Assembly: GCF_040560245.1 (NCBI RefSeq)
Contig: NZ_JAKMWP010000002.1
Reading direction: 5' to 3' (one strand)
Source of the DNA: Morganella sibonii
GTDB lineage: Bacteria; Pseudomonadota; Gammaproteobacteria; Enterobacterales; Enterobacteriaceae
Length of the DNA stretch: 64,000 nucleotides
The notes below the pieces were generated by a model, which did no database searches, was not told the DNA's origin, and saw only the letters and a program-made list of their open reading frames with translations. Below are positions 17,631 through 26,141 of the stretch, piece by piece (the first letter of the stretch is position 1; every line of letters begins with the position of its first letter). The translations under genes were made by a program, and so were the position numbers.

Positions 17631-18607
17631 TGAGCGACATACAGTTGATGCAGAGCGCGGCCTACGATGTGCAGTCGCTGGGCAGCCTGAAACAGCAGCT
17701 GAATGAAAAACCGCAGGAGGGGCTGCGTCAGGTGACGCAGCAACTGGAGGCAACCTTTGTTCAGATGATGCTGAAAAGCATGCGTGCCGCACTGCCGCAG
17801 GACGGATTATTCTCCAGCGACCAGACGCGGATGCTGACCAGTATGTATGACCAGCAGATAGCCCAGAACCTGTCAGAAAAGGGGCTGGGCTTCGGCGATA
17901 TGATGTATAAGCAGCTTTCTGCGGGTAATGAGCCGGATCTGCCGCTGCGTTCGTCGATGATGCCGCTGGATGATGCCACCGTTATTCAGTCCATGCCGCA
18001 GCAGGCGATGGCACAACTGATGCGGAAATTCAGTTCCGCGGGGGATGCGCTGAGTTCACCGCTGAAAAAAGTGCGTGAACTGGGGCTGAACAGTCAGAAC
18101 TTCATTGCAAAACTGACAGCACCGGCGAAAGCCGCGTCACAGAAAAGCGGCGTGCATCATCTGCTGATCCTGGCGCAGGCTGCGCTGGAAAGCGGCTGGG
18201 GTAAACGGGAAATTCTGACCGCTGACGGCAAAACCAGTCACAACCTGTTTGGTATCAAAGCCGGGAAAGGCTGGGAAGGGCCGGTCACCAATATCATGAC
18301 CACTGAGGTGATCAACGGTAAAACCATCAAAATGCGGGATAACTTCCGGGTTTACGGCTCTTATGAAGAGGCGATTGCGGATTACACCCGCCTGCTGACT
18401 GAAAATCCGCGCTATCACGGTGTGAAACAGGCAGTCAGTCCGGAGCAGGCCGCACAGCGACTGCATAAAGCCGGTTACGCCACTGATCCGGGTTATTCGG
18501 ACAAACTGATTGTCCTCATCAATCAGATTCGCGGCACACCGGCAGCGGCCCCGGTCGCTTCACGGGCGGTACAGGCATACACACTCGATCTGAGTGACAT
18601 TTTCTGA
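17630..18607 (+). CDS. flgJ: Rod cap and peptidoglycan hydrolase FlgJ
   Basis: FlgJ is bifunctional: residues 1-150 act as rod scaffold and residues from about 165 form a GH73 glucosaminidase that opens the cell wall for the rod. The catalytic glutamate lies in LILAQAALESGWGK, followed by NLFGIKAGKGW. The 325-residue length fits dual-domain enteric FlgJ. The ATG shares one base with the flgI stop, so translation is coupled. It is the last gene of the early flg operon. Confidence 0.97.
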   Translation: MSDIQLMQSAAYDVQSLGSLKQQLNEKPQEGLRQVTQQLEATFVQMMLKSMRAALPQDGLFSSDQTRMLTSMYDQQIAQNLSEKGLGFGDMMYKQLSAGNEPDLPLRSSMMPLDDATVIQSMPQQAMAQLMRKFSSAGDALSSPLKKVRELGLNSQNFIAKLTAPAKAASQKSGVHHLLILAQAALESGWGKREILTADGKTSHNLFGIKAGKGWEGPVTNIMTTEVINGKTIKMRDNFRVYGSYEEAIADYTRLLTENPRYHGVKQAVSPEQAAQRLHKAGYATDPGYSDKLIVLINQIRGTPAAAPVASRAVQAYTLDLSDIF

Positions 18608-18639
18608 CGGTTTCCGGCGTAAAAAATGCAGTGAAACAC

Positions 18640-18666
18640 TAAATTTTTGCGCCGTCTTTCCGATAA
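18640..18666 (+). promoter_or_regulatory. FliA (sigma-28) promoter for flgKL
   Basis: TAAATTTT, an 11-base spacer and TCCGATAA match the sigma-28 consensus at 13 of 16 defined positions with exact spacing. It lies 91 bases before flgK in the only sizeable gap of the flg cluster. Confidence 0.88.
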
Positions 18667-18756
18667 CAAAGTAAGACATAATTTTAAACGGATGCTATCT
18701 GCGCTGCATTTTCAGTAAGTCGCCGGGAAAGCAGTCGCCAGAGAAAGGAAAAGCAC

Positions 18757-20397
18757 ATGCTGAATAATGTAATGAATAACGCATTAAGCGGAATTAACGC
18801 GGCACAGGGCGGGCTGAGTGTCATTTCCAATAACCTGGCTAACGCCGGGGTGGGTTATTATCACCGTCAGAGCGCGGTATTCGGTGAAAACCCGGGCACC
18901 ATGACAACCAACGGCTACTTCGGTAACGGCACCTATTTCAGCCATGTCCGCCGTGAGTTCGATGAGTTCGTCAACATGCAGTATAACAACGCGCGTTCCC
19001 GCAGCGGCGACTACGAAGCGTTTATGAAAAACGCCTCCGGGGTGGATGACCTGTTATCCAACAGCACCGATGATATCGCCGGGATGCTGGGCAGTTTCTT
19101 CACCTCGCTGGACGAAGCGGCCACGGATGCCAGTGATAAAACGCTGGTGGATGTGTTCCTCGGCAAAGCCAAAACCATGGTCAGCCAGCTGAAGGAAGCA
19201 GACCGCCGTCTGCGTGAGATGGATAACGATGTTAACCATCAGATTGATAATAAAATCAAAGATATCAATACATACGCAGAAAAAATTGCCAAGCTGAATG
19301 AGCAGATCAGTAACTCCCGTGCGGTTAACGGCGCAGAGCCGAATGATCTGCTGGATGTGCGTGACCGTCTGGTCAATGAGCTGAACTCGGTTATCGGTAT
19401 TAAAGTAATCGAGCAGAACGGCAACTTTAACGTCTCCTTTGCCAACGGCCTGCCGCTGGTGACCGGCGGACGCGCTAACCGCCTGGAGGCAGTTGCTTCC
19501 GGAGCGGACGATAGTCGTCTGAGCATCGGTTTTGTTGATTCCGCCGGTAATGTCCGTGAAATCAAAGATGACCAGATCCGCGGCGGTGAACTGAGCGGTG
19601 TTCTGCGTTCACGTCGTGAGGTTATCGATCCTGCAAGACAAAAACTGAATCAGATGGCACTGGTCTTTGCGGAGAAATTCAATGAAGTTCACCGCAAAGG
19701 TTATGATGCCAACGGCAACACCGGCAAGGATTTCTTTGCGGTCGGCAGCGGGAGTGTGGTGAGCAATACCCACAACAAAGGCAAAGCTGATTTTGATATC
19801 AAATACAACGATGTCTCTAAAGTCACCGGCAATAACTACGATGTCAGTTTTGACGGCACCAACTGGAATGTGACCCGCTTACCGGAAGGCATTGCGGTGG
19901 CCGCGAATTTTGACGGTGCAACCGGAACCTTAAGTTTCGAAGGCATGGACATTAAAATCACCAATAACACGGCGCAGGCAGGTGATAAATTCCTGCTCAA
20001 ACCGGTGGATAATGTGATCGGCGGCCTGAACACACTGGTAACAAATGCAGCGGATTTCGCGGCGGCAGACAGCACCGGTGGCGCCAGCAACAATGAAAAC
20101 ATCAAAGAGCTGGTGAAACTCCAGGATCAGAAACTGGTCGGCGGGACATCAACGCTGTCAGATTTCTATGCATCCATGGTCAACGACGTGGGCAGCAAAG
20201 CCAGCCAGGCACAGATTGATTCCGAAGTTCAGAACAAACTGACGGTCAGCTTCTATGAGCAGCAGCAGGGCATTTCCGGCGTCAATACCAACGAAGAAAG
20301 TGTTCAGATGCAGAAAATGCAGCAGTTCTTTAATGCCAACGCCAAAGTGCTGTCGACCGTTGATGAATTATTCAACGTTCTGATGCGTGCATTCTGA
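18757..20397 (+). CDS. flgK: Flagellar hook-filament junction protein FlgK
   Basis: FlgK is the first junction protein between hook and filament and is exported with the FlgN chaperone. The 546-residue protein carries INAAQGGLSVISNNLANAGV at the N terminus and a C-terminal heptad-rich helix (SGVNTNEESVQMQKMQQFF) typical of the family. AGAGAAAGGAAAAG precedes the ATG. It is transcribed with flgL from a visible sigma-28 promoter. Confidence 0.97.
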   Translation: MLNNVMNNALSGINAAQGGLSVISNNLANAGVGYYHRQSAVFGENPGTMTTNGYFGNGTYFSHVRREFDEFVNMQYNNARSRSGDYEAFMKNASGVDDLLSNSTDDIAGMLGSFFTSLDEAATDASDKTLVDVFLGKAKTMVSQLKEADRRLREMDNDVNHQIDNKIKDINTYAEKIAKLNEQISNSRAVNGAEPNDLLDVRDRLVNELNSVIGIKVIEQNGNFNVSFANGLPLVTGGRANRLEAVASGADDSRLSIGFVDSAGNVREIKDDQIRGGELSGVLRSRREVIDPARQKLNQMALVFAEKFNEVHRKGYDANGNTGKDFFAVGSGSVVSNTHNKGKADFDIKYNDVSKVTGNNYDVSFDGTNWNVTRLPEGIAVAANFDGATGTLSFEGMDIKITNNTAQAGDKFLLKPVDNVIGGLNTLVTNAADFAAADSTGGASNNENIKELVKLQDQKLVGGTSTLSDFYASMVNDVGSKASQAQIDSEVQNKLTVSFYEQQQGISGVNTNEESVQMQKMQQFFNANAKVLSTVDELFNVLMRAF

Positions 20398-20421
20398 TTT
20401 TGAGTTAAGAAGGAAATTATC

Positions 20422-21369
20422 ATGCGTTTCAGTACCAATTTAATGTTCAGTCAGCGTGTGACGGATATGAACAATGCCACCGCCCGCTGGATGGAAGCGG
20501 GCAGTAAACTGGCGTCCGGTAAGCGTGTCAGCAAGCCGTCTGATGACCCGCAGGCATCCGCGCAGGCGGTGCGGGTCAGCCAGTCCGAAACCCGTAATCA
20601 GCAGTATGCGTCCACCCGCGGTTACGCCAAAACCGGAATGACATTGCAGATGAGTATTCTGGCGCAGATGAACAGTGTCTCCACCCAGATGGATACCACG
20701 GTGATTCAGGCATCCAACCAGGGGTCACTCAGCGACAATGACCGCGCCTCACTGGCGGAGCAGTTGCAGGGGCTGAAAGATCAGCTGGTGTCTCTGGGAA
20801 ATACGACGGACGGTAACGGACGTTATATTTTTGGTGGTTATGAATCAGATACCCCGCCGTTTGAGGTGGATGCAACGACCGGTGACGTACTGTACAAAGG
20901 CGGTGATAAATCCATTACCCAGAACGTGGGCAGTGACCGTGAAATGACCAGTTATTTTGCCGGTTCGGAAGTGTTTGCTACCACGACTAACGCGAAAGGC
21001 GAAAAAGTCGCTGATATGTTCACCGCGATCAACAAAGGTCTTGAAGCCCTGAAGATCCCTCAGCAGAATGCCTCACAGGCCGATCTGGATAAAGCAAAAG
21101 CCGGCATGGATGAAGCAAACAGCGGGATCAAGGCCGGAATGACGAAAATTTCCAATATTGAAGCCAGACAGGGCTTACAATTACAGGAAATAGACAGCCT
21201 GGATTTCCTCTCCCAGACCCGCAGGGTTCAGAATGAAAGCCGTCTCAGTGGCCTGGTCAACACCGACTGGACCAGCACGGTATCGGATTACCAAAAAGAA
21301 ATGGCGCTGTTCCAGGCCTCACAGGATATCTTTAAAGATCTCAACAGCATGTCACTGTTCGGTCGTTAA
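20422..21369 (+). CDS. flgL: Flagellar hook-filament junction protein FlgL
   Basis: FlgL forms the second junction zone, adapting the hook to flagellin. The 315-residue protein begins MRFSTNLMFSQRVTDMNNA and shows the flagellin-like N- and C-terminal helices with KLASGKRVSKPSDDPQAS. AGAAGGAAATTATC precedes the ATG, 24 bases after flgK. A terminator follows at 21399. The usual neighbour rne or fliR does not follow directly, since a LysR/SDR pair intervenes. Confidence 0.97.
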   Translation: MRFSTNLMFSQRVTDMNNATARWMEAGSKLASGKRVSKPSDDPQASAQAVRVSQSETRNQQYASTRGYAKTGMTLQMSILAQMNSVSTQMDTTVIQASNQGSLSDNDRASLAEQLQGLKDQLVSLGNTTDGNGRYIFGGYESDTPPFEVDATTGDVLYKGGDKSITQNVGSDREMTSYFAGSEVFATTTNAKGEKVADMFTAINKGLEALKIPQQNASQADLDKAKAGMDEANSGIKAGMTKISNIEARQGLQLQEIDSLDFLSQTRRVQNESRLSGLVNTDWTSTVSDYQKEMALFQASQDIFKDLNSMSLFGR

Positions 21370-21398
21370 ACTATCCGTATGCAGTACTGAATTCCTTT

Positions 21399-21424
21399 GG
21401 CCGTCCCTGCGACGGCCTTTTTTT
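21399..21424 (+). terminator. Rho-independent terminator after flgL
   Basis: GGCCGTC and GACGGCC flank CCTGC and are followed by seven T residues. It separates flgL from the convergent LysR gene. Confidence 0.92.
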
Positions 21425-21438
21425 GTGCCGGATACTGC

Positions 21439-22392
21439 TCAGCGCACCGGTGCTATCACCCAGTGATCCGGGAATTCCGCTTCCGGTTTCAGCTCTTCAG
21501 TCAGAAAATCCATAAATGCACGGATACGCGGTGAATGGCGGGTATCTGCCGGACAGGCAAGATAATAGATATGTGAGACATTGGCGTAATCCTCCAGCAC
21601 CCGCACCAGTTTTCCGCTTTCCACCGCTTTATGCGCGATAAAATCATGCATCATCGCCGGGCCGTTACCATCGACAGCCATATAATAAGCCGCCATCACA
21701 TCCTCAAAAAAGGCGAGGTCGCCGGTGGTTTCAACATGTACCACTTCATTATTGATCACCAGCGGCCACGGCAGCGGACGGGTATGCTCCGGCAGATGCA
21801 TCTGGAGGCAATTATGATGCACCAAATCATCGGGGGTGTTCAGCGGCGGTGCGTGTTTCAGATAGTCCGGCGAGGCCAGTATCCAGAACCGGGCATAATC
21901 GATTTTGGTTGCCACCCAGTCCGGCAGGCGGTTAATCCAGCTGGTAACCACCACATCACACTCCGTGGTTTCCTGGCTCAGGATACGGAAACGCAGATGA
22001 AAATCGACCTCTATCTGCGGGTAACGGTGACGGAATTTCGGCATCAGCGGAAACACTTTGCGGTAAGCATAGTCATTCGGCAGGCTGACGCGGATTTTCC
22101 CGGCCGGAATGGTGCGCATATCCAGCAGCGTTTCTTCGGCGGTATACATAGCCTGCAATGCGGTTTTGCAGTAACCGAGATACTGTTCACCGGCTTCTGT
22201 CAGGCGGATGTGTCGTGTGGAGCGCAGAAACAGCGTACTGCCGAGTTTCTGCTCAAGCCGTAATATGGTTTTACTGACGGCCGCCGGCGAGATATTCATG
22301 GCTTTGGCAGCGCGGGTAAAGCTTTTCAGTTCAGCAGCACAGCAGAACAGTTCCAGTGTTCCCAGCATCAGGTCATCAAAATGGCGCGGCAT
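21439..22392 (-). CDS. LysR-family transcriptional regulator
   Basis: The 317-residue protein has an N-terminal winged helix-turn-helix (SFTRAAKAMNISPAAVSKTI, roughly residues 24-43) and a LysR substrate-binding domain. It belongs to the broad group resembling DsdC/CrgA-type regulators, but no specific orthologue is recognised. It is divergent from the short-chain dehydrogenase gene across 112 bases containing a dyad, the classic layout for a LysR regulator and its target. It lies inside the flagellar block and is not a known flagellar gene, so it is probably an insertion. Confidence 0.9.
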   Translation of the reverse strand: MPRHFDDLMLGTLELFCCAAELKSFTRAAKAMNISPAAVSKTILRLEQKLGSTLFLRSTRHIRLTEAGEQYLGYCKTALQAMYTAEETLLDMRTIPAGKIRVSLPNDYAYRKVFPLMPKFRHRYPQIEVDFHLRFRILSQETTECDVVVTSWINRLPDWVATKIDYARFWILASPDYLKHAPPLNTPDDLVHHNCLQMHLPEHTRPLPWPLVINNEVVHVETTGDLAFFEDVMAAYYMAVDGNGPAMMHDFIAHKAVESGKLVRVLEDYANVSHIYYLACPADTRHSPRIRAFMDFLTEELKPEAEFPDHWVIAPVR

Positions 22393-22433
22393 TATTAACC
22401 TCAGGTTGGTAATGAAGTGATATCAGGGTAGTT

Positions 22434-22455
22434 TATTTCACGCAACGAAGAAATA
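22434..22455. promoter_or_regulatory. Candidate LysR-type binding dyad
   Basis: TATTTC and GAAATA are separated by ten bases, giving a T-N11-A-like inverted repeat between the divergent LysR and SDR genes. It is placed where LysR activators usually bind; recognition by this regulator is inferred. Confidence 0.4.
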
Positions 22456-22504
22456 TAATAATTTACATCAATTGCAAGTATTAAATCATAATCACAGGCT
22501 ATCT

Positions 22505-23242
22505 ATGAAACCACAACAGCGAACTGCCATCATCACTGATGCAGAAAGTTGTCTGGGGAAAGCATTAGTCAGAACACTGCTTGATGACCATTACAATGTG
22601 ATCGGGATATTCAGCAGTGAAGAGAATAAACAAAATTTTTTACAGGAATTGGATAATAAAACCGCATTTCTGCCTGTTACCGGTGAAAGCCACTGCATCG
22701 ATTTTGCCGGACAACTAATACAGCAGGGTATTATTAACTTCGGTAATATCGATATTATTATTCATAATTCCGGTGCTTTTCTCAGCAAAACTTATGAAAA
22801 GACGACGCCGGATGATTTCATGCATTTAATAAACAGTAATATTTATAGTTTATTTAATCTGAGTCAATTGGCGATTAAAAACATGTTGAAAAATCACGGT
22901 GGTAAAATTATCGTGGTAACCTCCTGTATTGCCCTGCAACCGTCACAAAAAATACCTGCCGCACTGAGTGTGCTGGCGAAAGAAGGTGTGCACGGACTGG
23001 TCAGAGCACTGGCGCTGGAGTATGCGAAGAAAAACATCCGCGTGAATGCAGTGGCCCCCGGTTATATCGCCGGGGCAGCAAATACAGAACTCAATCAGGA
23101 CTTTATTAATTTAGTATCACCGGCGGATAAAGTCGGAACCATTAATGATATTATTGAAAGTATTCGTTTTCTGCTGAAGTCTGACTATATTAACGGCACT
23201 ATCATGCCGGTTGATGGCGGATATTCAGCAGGTAACTGGTAA
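22505..23242 (+). CDS. Short-chain dehydrogenase/reductase family protein, atypical active site
   Basis: The 245-residue Rossmann-fold protein has a C-terminal region typical of SDRs (RALALEYAKKNIRVNAVAPG, then GTIMPVDGGYSAGNW). The cofactor motif TGxxxGIG is altered to TDAESCLG. The YxxxK active-site motif reads SVLAK, so the catalytic tyrosine is replaced by serine; the lysine remains. It may be a non-catalytic or regulatory SDR, or a decaying enzyme. The ATG at 22505 was chosen because homology begins there. It is divergent from a LysR gene, AT-richer than the flagellar genes around it, and ends before a strong terminator. Confidence 0.85.
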   Translation: MKPQQRTAIITDAESCLGKALVRTLLDDHYNVIGIFSSEENKQNFLQELDNKTAFLPVTGESHCIDFAGQLIQQGIINFGNIDIIIHNSGAFLSKTYEKTTPDDFMHLINSNIYSLFNLSQLAIKNMLKNHGGKIIVVTSCIALQPSQKIPAALSVLAKEGVHGLVRALALEYAKKNIRVNAVAPGYIAGAANTELNQDFINLVSPADKVGTINDIIESIRFLLKSDYINGTIMPVDGGYSAGNW

Positions 23243-23310
23243 CCGTGTTATTTCTCAAGTCGTTTTCCGGATTATACACAGCAATATTCATTTGTACGCC
23301 ATTACCGGAG

Positions 23311-23346
23311 CCGGTAATCACTTTCTCGGTGATTACCGGTTTTTTT
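23311..23346 (+). terminator. Rho-independent terminator after the SDR gene
   Basis: CCGGTAATCAC and GTGATTACCGG flank a seven-base loop, followed by seven T residues. It isolates the SDR gene from convergent fliR. Confidence 0.93.
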
Positions 23347-23407
23347 ATTAACAGGAGGAATAACGGATATTTATGCGGTTATGACGCAGGATATGAGTCA
23401 GAAGCAG

Positions 23408-24193
23408 TTACTGTAAAGCAAACAGATTAAAAATAAGTGATAGCTGTTCGAATGCCTGATGGATGACCCGCTCGGTAAAGCCCGGCAGAACAGAAATAAT
23501 CAGACCCATCATACTGATACCGACAGTCAGTGTCAGCGGAAAACCCACCACAAAAACAGACAGCTGCGGTGTCATCCGGTTCAGAATACCTAATGCCAGG
23601 TTAAGAATCAGGAACAGCGTGATAAACGGCAGCGCCAGCATTAATCCGTTGAGAAAGATATGGTTAGCGGATTGTACCAGCATGCGGAACCCCTCGCGGT
23701 TGAGCGGGGTGACCTGTACCGGTATGAGGTCAAACGAACTTATCACGATGTGGATCAGCCACAGATGCCCGTCAAACGCAAGAAACAGCAGCAGGGTGAT
23801 AAGGTTGAGTATCCGCGCCAGAATCGGCATGTTCGGTCCGCCGCTCGGGTCGAAAAAGGTGGCGAAAGATAAGCCCATCTGAAGACCGATCACTTCCCCG
23901 GCGTGACGGACGGCGGCAAACGCCATCTGCATGGTCAGTCCCATTGCCACACCGATAACCACCTGCTGTAAAATCACCCATAAACCGGGAGCGGAAAACA
24001 GCGGGATATTCACCACCGGTAATTGCGGGGAGACAATCAGGACAGTAAAGAACGCCAGCATCACCCGCACTTTACTGATCGATTGTTTTTCATTGAAAAA
24101 CGGTGCCGTTCCCAGCAGTGCCAGTACCCGGATAAACGGGTAAAATCCCTGACTGAGCCACAGCGTCAGTGTTTCACTGGTGATACTTAACAT
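23408..24193 (-). CDS. fliR: Flagellar export gate protein FliR
   Basis: FliR is an inner-membrane part of the export gate, forming the core channel with FliP and FliQ. The 261-residue protein has about six membrane segments and the family stretch VIGLQMGLSFATFFDPSGGP. It is the last gene of the long minus-strand fli operon, three bases after fliQ. Its 3' end faces the SDR gene. Confidence 0.96.
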   Translation of the reverse strand: MLSITSETLTLWLSQGFYPFIRVLALLGTAPFFNEKQSISKVRVMLAFFTVLIVSPQLPVVNIPLFSAPGLWVILQQVVIGVAMGLTMQMAFAAVRHAGEVIGLQMGLSFATFFDPSGGPNMPILARILNLITLLLFLAFDGHLWLIHIVISSFDLIPVQVTPLNREGFRMLVQSANHIFLNGLMLALPFITLFLILNLALGILNRMTPQLSVFVVGFPLTLTVGISMMGLIISVLPGFTERVIHQAFEQLSLIFNLFALQ

Positions 24194-24196
24194 AGG

Positions 24197-24466
24197 TCAG
24201 CCGATAATAAACGGCAGATTGGTTAACAATGTGCGCATGTAGTCAGTAAGCAGATTAAGCATCCACGGACCGGCAATCACAATCACACTGATAACAGACA
24301 GAATTTTCGGAATGAATGACAGGGTCATTTCATTCACCTGTGTGGCTGCCTGTAACAGGCTTATCAGCAGACCGGCGGCCAGTGCGGCCAGCAGCAGCGG
24401 AGCCGCCAGCATCAGGGCAATTTTCATGGCTTCGGTGCCCATCGCCATTACGGATTCCGGTGTCAT
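24197..24466 (-). CDS. fliQ: Flagellar export gate protein FliQ
   Basis: FliQ is an 89-residue, two-helix membrane protein of the export channel. It begins MTPESVMAMGTEAMKIAL and contains LISLLQAATQVNEMTLSFIP, typical of the family. The ATG at 24466 overlaps the stop of a six-codon ORF, itself chained to another, within a 17-bp tandem duplication that also doubles the GGAG ribosome site. This spacing differs from the tight fliPQR overlaps elsewhere in the operon. Confidence 0.96.
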   Translation of the reverse strand: MTPESVMAMGTEAMKIALMLAAPLLLAALAAGLLISLLQAATQVNEMTLSFIPKILSVISVIVIAGPWMLNLLTDYMRTLLTNLPFIIG

Positions 24467-24500
24467 ACTCTCTCCTGACTCATATTATCTCCTGACTCAT
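24467..24500 (-). repeat. Two 17-bp tandem units carrying mini-ORFs before fliQ
   Basis: On the minus strand ATGAGTCAGGAGATAAT is followed by ATGAGTCAGGAGAGAGT and then the fliQ ATG; the units match at 15 of 17 positions. Each starts with ATG and contains GGAG. They encode MSQEII and MSQERV, each stop overlapping the next ATG as ATGA. Confidence 0.88.
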
Positions 24501-24512
24501 ACTCTTTCACGA

Positions 24513-25253
24513 CTAAAAAAAGCTTTGTGATAACGAACCGAGCAGTAACTGCCAGCCATCCACCAGCACAAAAAGCATCAGCTTAAAGGGCAGGGAAACC
24601 GTGGCGGGCGGTACCATCATCATCCCGAGCGCCATCAGTACACTGGCCACCACGAGGTCAATAATCAGGAACGGAATAAACAGGGTAAAACCAATCTGAA
24701 AGGCAGTTTTCAGTTCACTGGTAATAAAGGCCGGGATCAGGATGCGCATCGGCACATCTTTGGCTTCCTGAATCTCACCGGTTTTGGCGATACGGGCGAA
24801 CAGCGCCAGGTCGTTTTCGCGCGTCTGGCCGAGCATAAAGGTGCGCAGTGGTGCAGTGCCCCGGTCCAGCGCCGTTTCCAGACTGATTTTATCTTCACTG
24901 AACGGACGGTAAGCATCTTCGTAGACTTTATCGAAGACCGGCGACATCACAAAAAAGGTCAGGAACAGCGCCAGACCCAGCAGAACCTGGTTGGGTGGCG
25001 CGGAGGGCGTTCCCAGGGCGTTGCGTAATAATCCCAGCACGATAATGATGCGGGTAAAACTGGTTGTCATCAGCAGCAGGGCAGGAATAAAACCCAGCAG
25101 TGTCAGAAACAGCAGGGTCTGAACCGGCAGAGACCAGCTCTGGCCGCCGTCCGGCAGCACATGGCTGACGATACCCGGCAATGAAGCGTGAGCCTGCGGA
25201 ACCAGCAGAAACAGGGCGAGAGCGGGAATGGCGCGTTTGAGCAATGACATCAT
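24513..25253 (-). CDS. fliP: Flagellar export gate protein FliP
   Basis: FliP forms the pentameric core of the export channel in the inner membrane. The 246-residue precursor has a cleavable signal (ALALFLLVPQAHA, then SLPG) and the conserved FVMSPVFDKVYEDAYRPFSE and GMMMVPPATVSLPFKLMLF stretches. Two adjacent ATG codons (25253 and 25250) are possible starts; neither has a strong ribosome site, so coupling to fliO, whose stop lies eight bases away, is likely. Confidence 0.96.
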   Translation of the reverse strand: MMSLLKRAIPALALFLLVPQAHASLPGIVSHVLPDGGQSWSLPVQTLLFLTLLGFIPALLLMTTSFTRIIIVLGLLRNALGTPSAPPNQVLLGLALFLTFFVMSPVFDKVYEDAYRPFSEDKISLETALDRGTAPLRTFMLGQTRENDLALFARIAKTGEIQEAKDVPMRILIPAFITSELKTAFQIGFTLFIPFLIIDLVVASVLMALGMMMVPPATVSLPFKLMLFVLVDGWQLLLGSLSQSFF

Positions 25254-25261
25254 GAAAAATC

Positions 25262-25729
25262 TCAGCGTGGTTCGTCAGCCGGTGCCGCATTTTTACCGGC
25301 GGCACGTTTGGTTTTCAGCAGCGCCTGAAAGGCGGAAGGGGCATCGGACACCGCAGCCGGGTCGGCCGGGCAGCGGTGCAGCAGATTAACCGACTGCGCG
25401 GTAACACCCAGTACCAGCCACTCTCCCTGAATTTCCGCCACCACCAGGCGCTCTTTATTACCCAGAGAGCAGGTGCTTCTGACTGTCAGCAGCGGGTTTT
25501 TCCCGGCCAGTTTCGCCGTAAAACCGAATTTACGGATAAACCAGGTCAGACCGAGGATCAGCAGGATAATGCCGCTGAGGGCACCGGACACCTGAACCAG
25601 GCTGTCCGTGCTGTTAATCGCCTGAGAACCAACGGCAGGCGGCGTCAGGGAAACAGAAGAAAAAACGGCACTGTCTGCCGTTTTCTCTGCGGCCGGTAAA
25701 ACGGGTTTTCCGGAAGCGGTCGGTGTCAT
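25262..25729 (-). CDS. fliO: Flagellar export gate assembly protein FliO
   Basis: FliO helps FliP form its pentamer and is a single-pass membrane protein. The 155-residue protein has one membrane segment (GALSGIILLILGLTWFIRKF, about residues 49-68) and a cytoplasmic domain with CSLGNKERLVVAEIQGEWLVLGVT, diagnostic of FliO. It sits one base after the fliN stop. The N- and C-terminal ends are low-complexity, as in homologues. Confidence 0.94.
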   Translation of the reverse strand: MTPTASGKPVLPAAEKTADSAVFSSVSLTPPAVGSQAINSTDSLVQVSGALSGIILLILGLTWFIRKFGFTAKLAGKNPLLTVRSTCSLGNKERLVVAEIQGEWLVLGVTAQSVNLLHRCPADPAAVSDAPSAFQALLKTKRAAGKNAAPADEPR

Positions 25730-25730
25730 A

Positions 25731-26141
25731 TCAGCGGCTCAGACGGCGCATACGTTCTGACGGGGTGATAATATCGGTGATACGGATACCGTAATTATCG
25801 GAAACCACCACCACTTCACCCTGGGCAATCAGATAGCCGTTGATCAGAATATCCAGCGGCTCACCGGCCAGCCCGTCCAGTGCCACCACAGAGCCCTGGG
25901 ATAAACTCAGCAGCTTCTTGATGGTCATTTTTGTCCGGCCCAGTTCAACAGAGAGACGGACAGGGATATCCATAATCAGATTGATATCAGACAGCTGATT
26001 CAGCGGATTCTGGCTGTCGAGATTATCAAACGCCTGGCTGCTCCCGGTTTCTGCTTTTTTTTGTTGTTCCATTGCCTCTGCCCACAGAGACTCGCCATCG
26101 TGTTCCGGGTTCATATCAGGAGTGTTGTTCGCCTCACTCAT
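25731..26141 (-). CDS. fliN: Flagellar motor switch protein FliN
   Basis: FliN forms the lower rim of the C ring, where it supports switching and docks the FliH-FliI export complex. The 136-residue protein has a variable N terminus and the conserved SpoA domain: IMDIPVRLSVELGRTKMTIK, ALDGLAGEPLDILING and YGIRITDIITPSERMRRL. It overlaps fliM by eight bases, indicating coupled synthesis. Confidence 0.97.
   Translation of the reverse strand: MSEANNTPDMNPEHDGESLWAEAMEQQKKAETGSSQAFDNLDSQNPLNQLSDINLIMDIPVRLSVELGRTKMTIKKLLSLSQGSVVALDGLAGEPLDILINGYLIAQGEVVVVSDNYGIRITDIITPSERMRRLSR

Noticed and set aside
23245..23430. 61-codon frame after the SDR gene
   Set aside because: It runs through a strong terminator hairpin and lacks a ribosome site.
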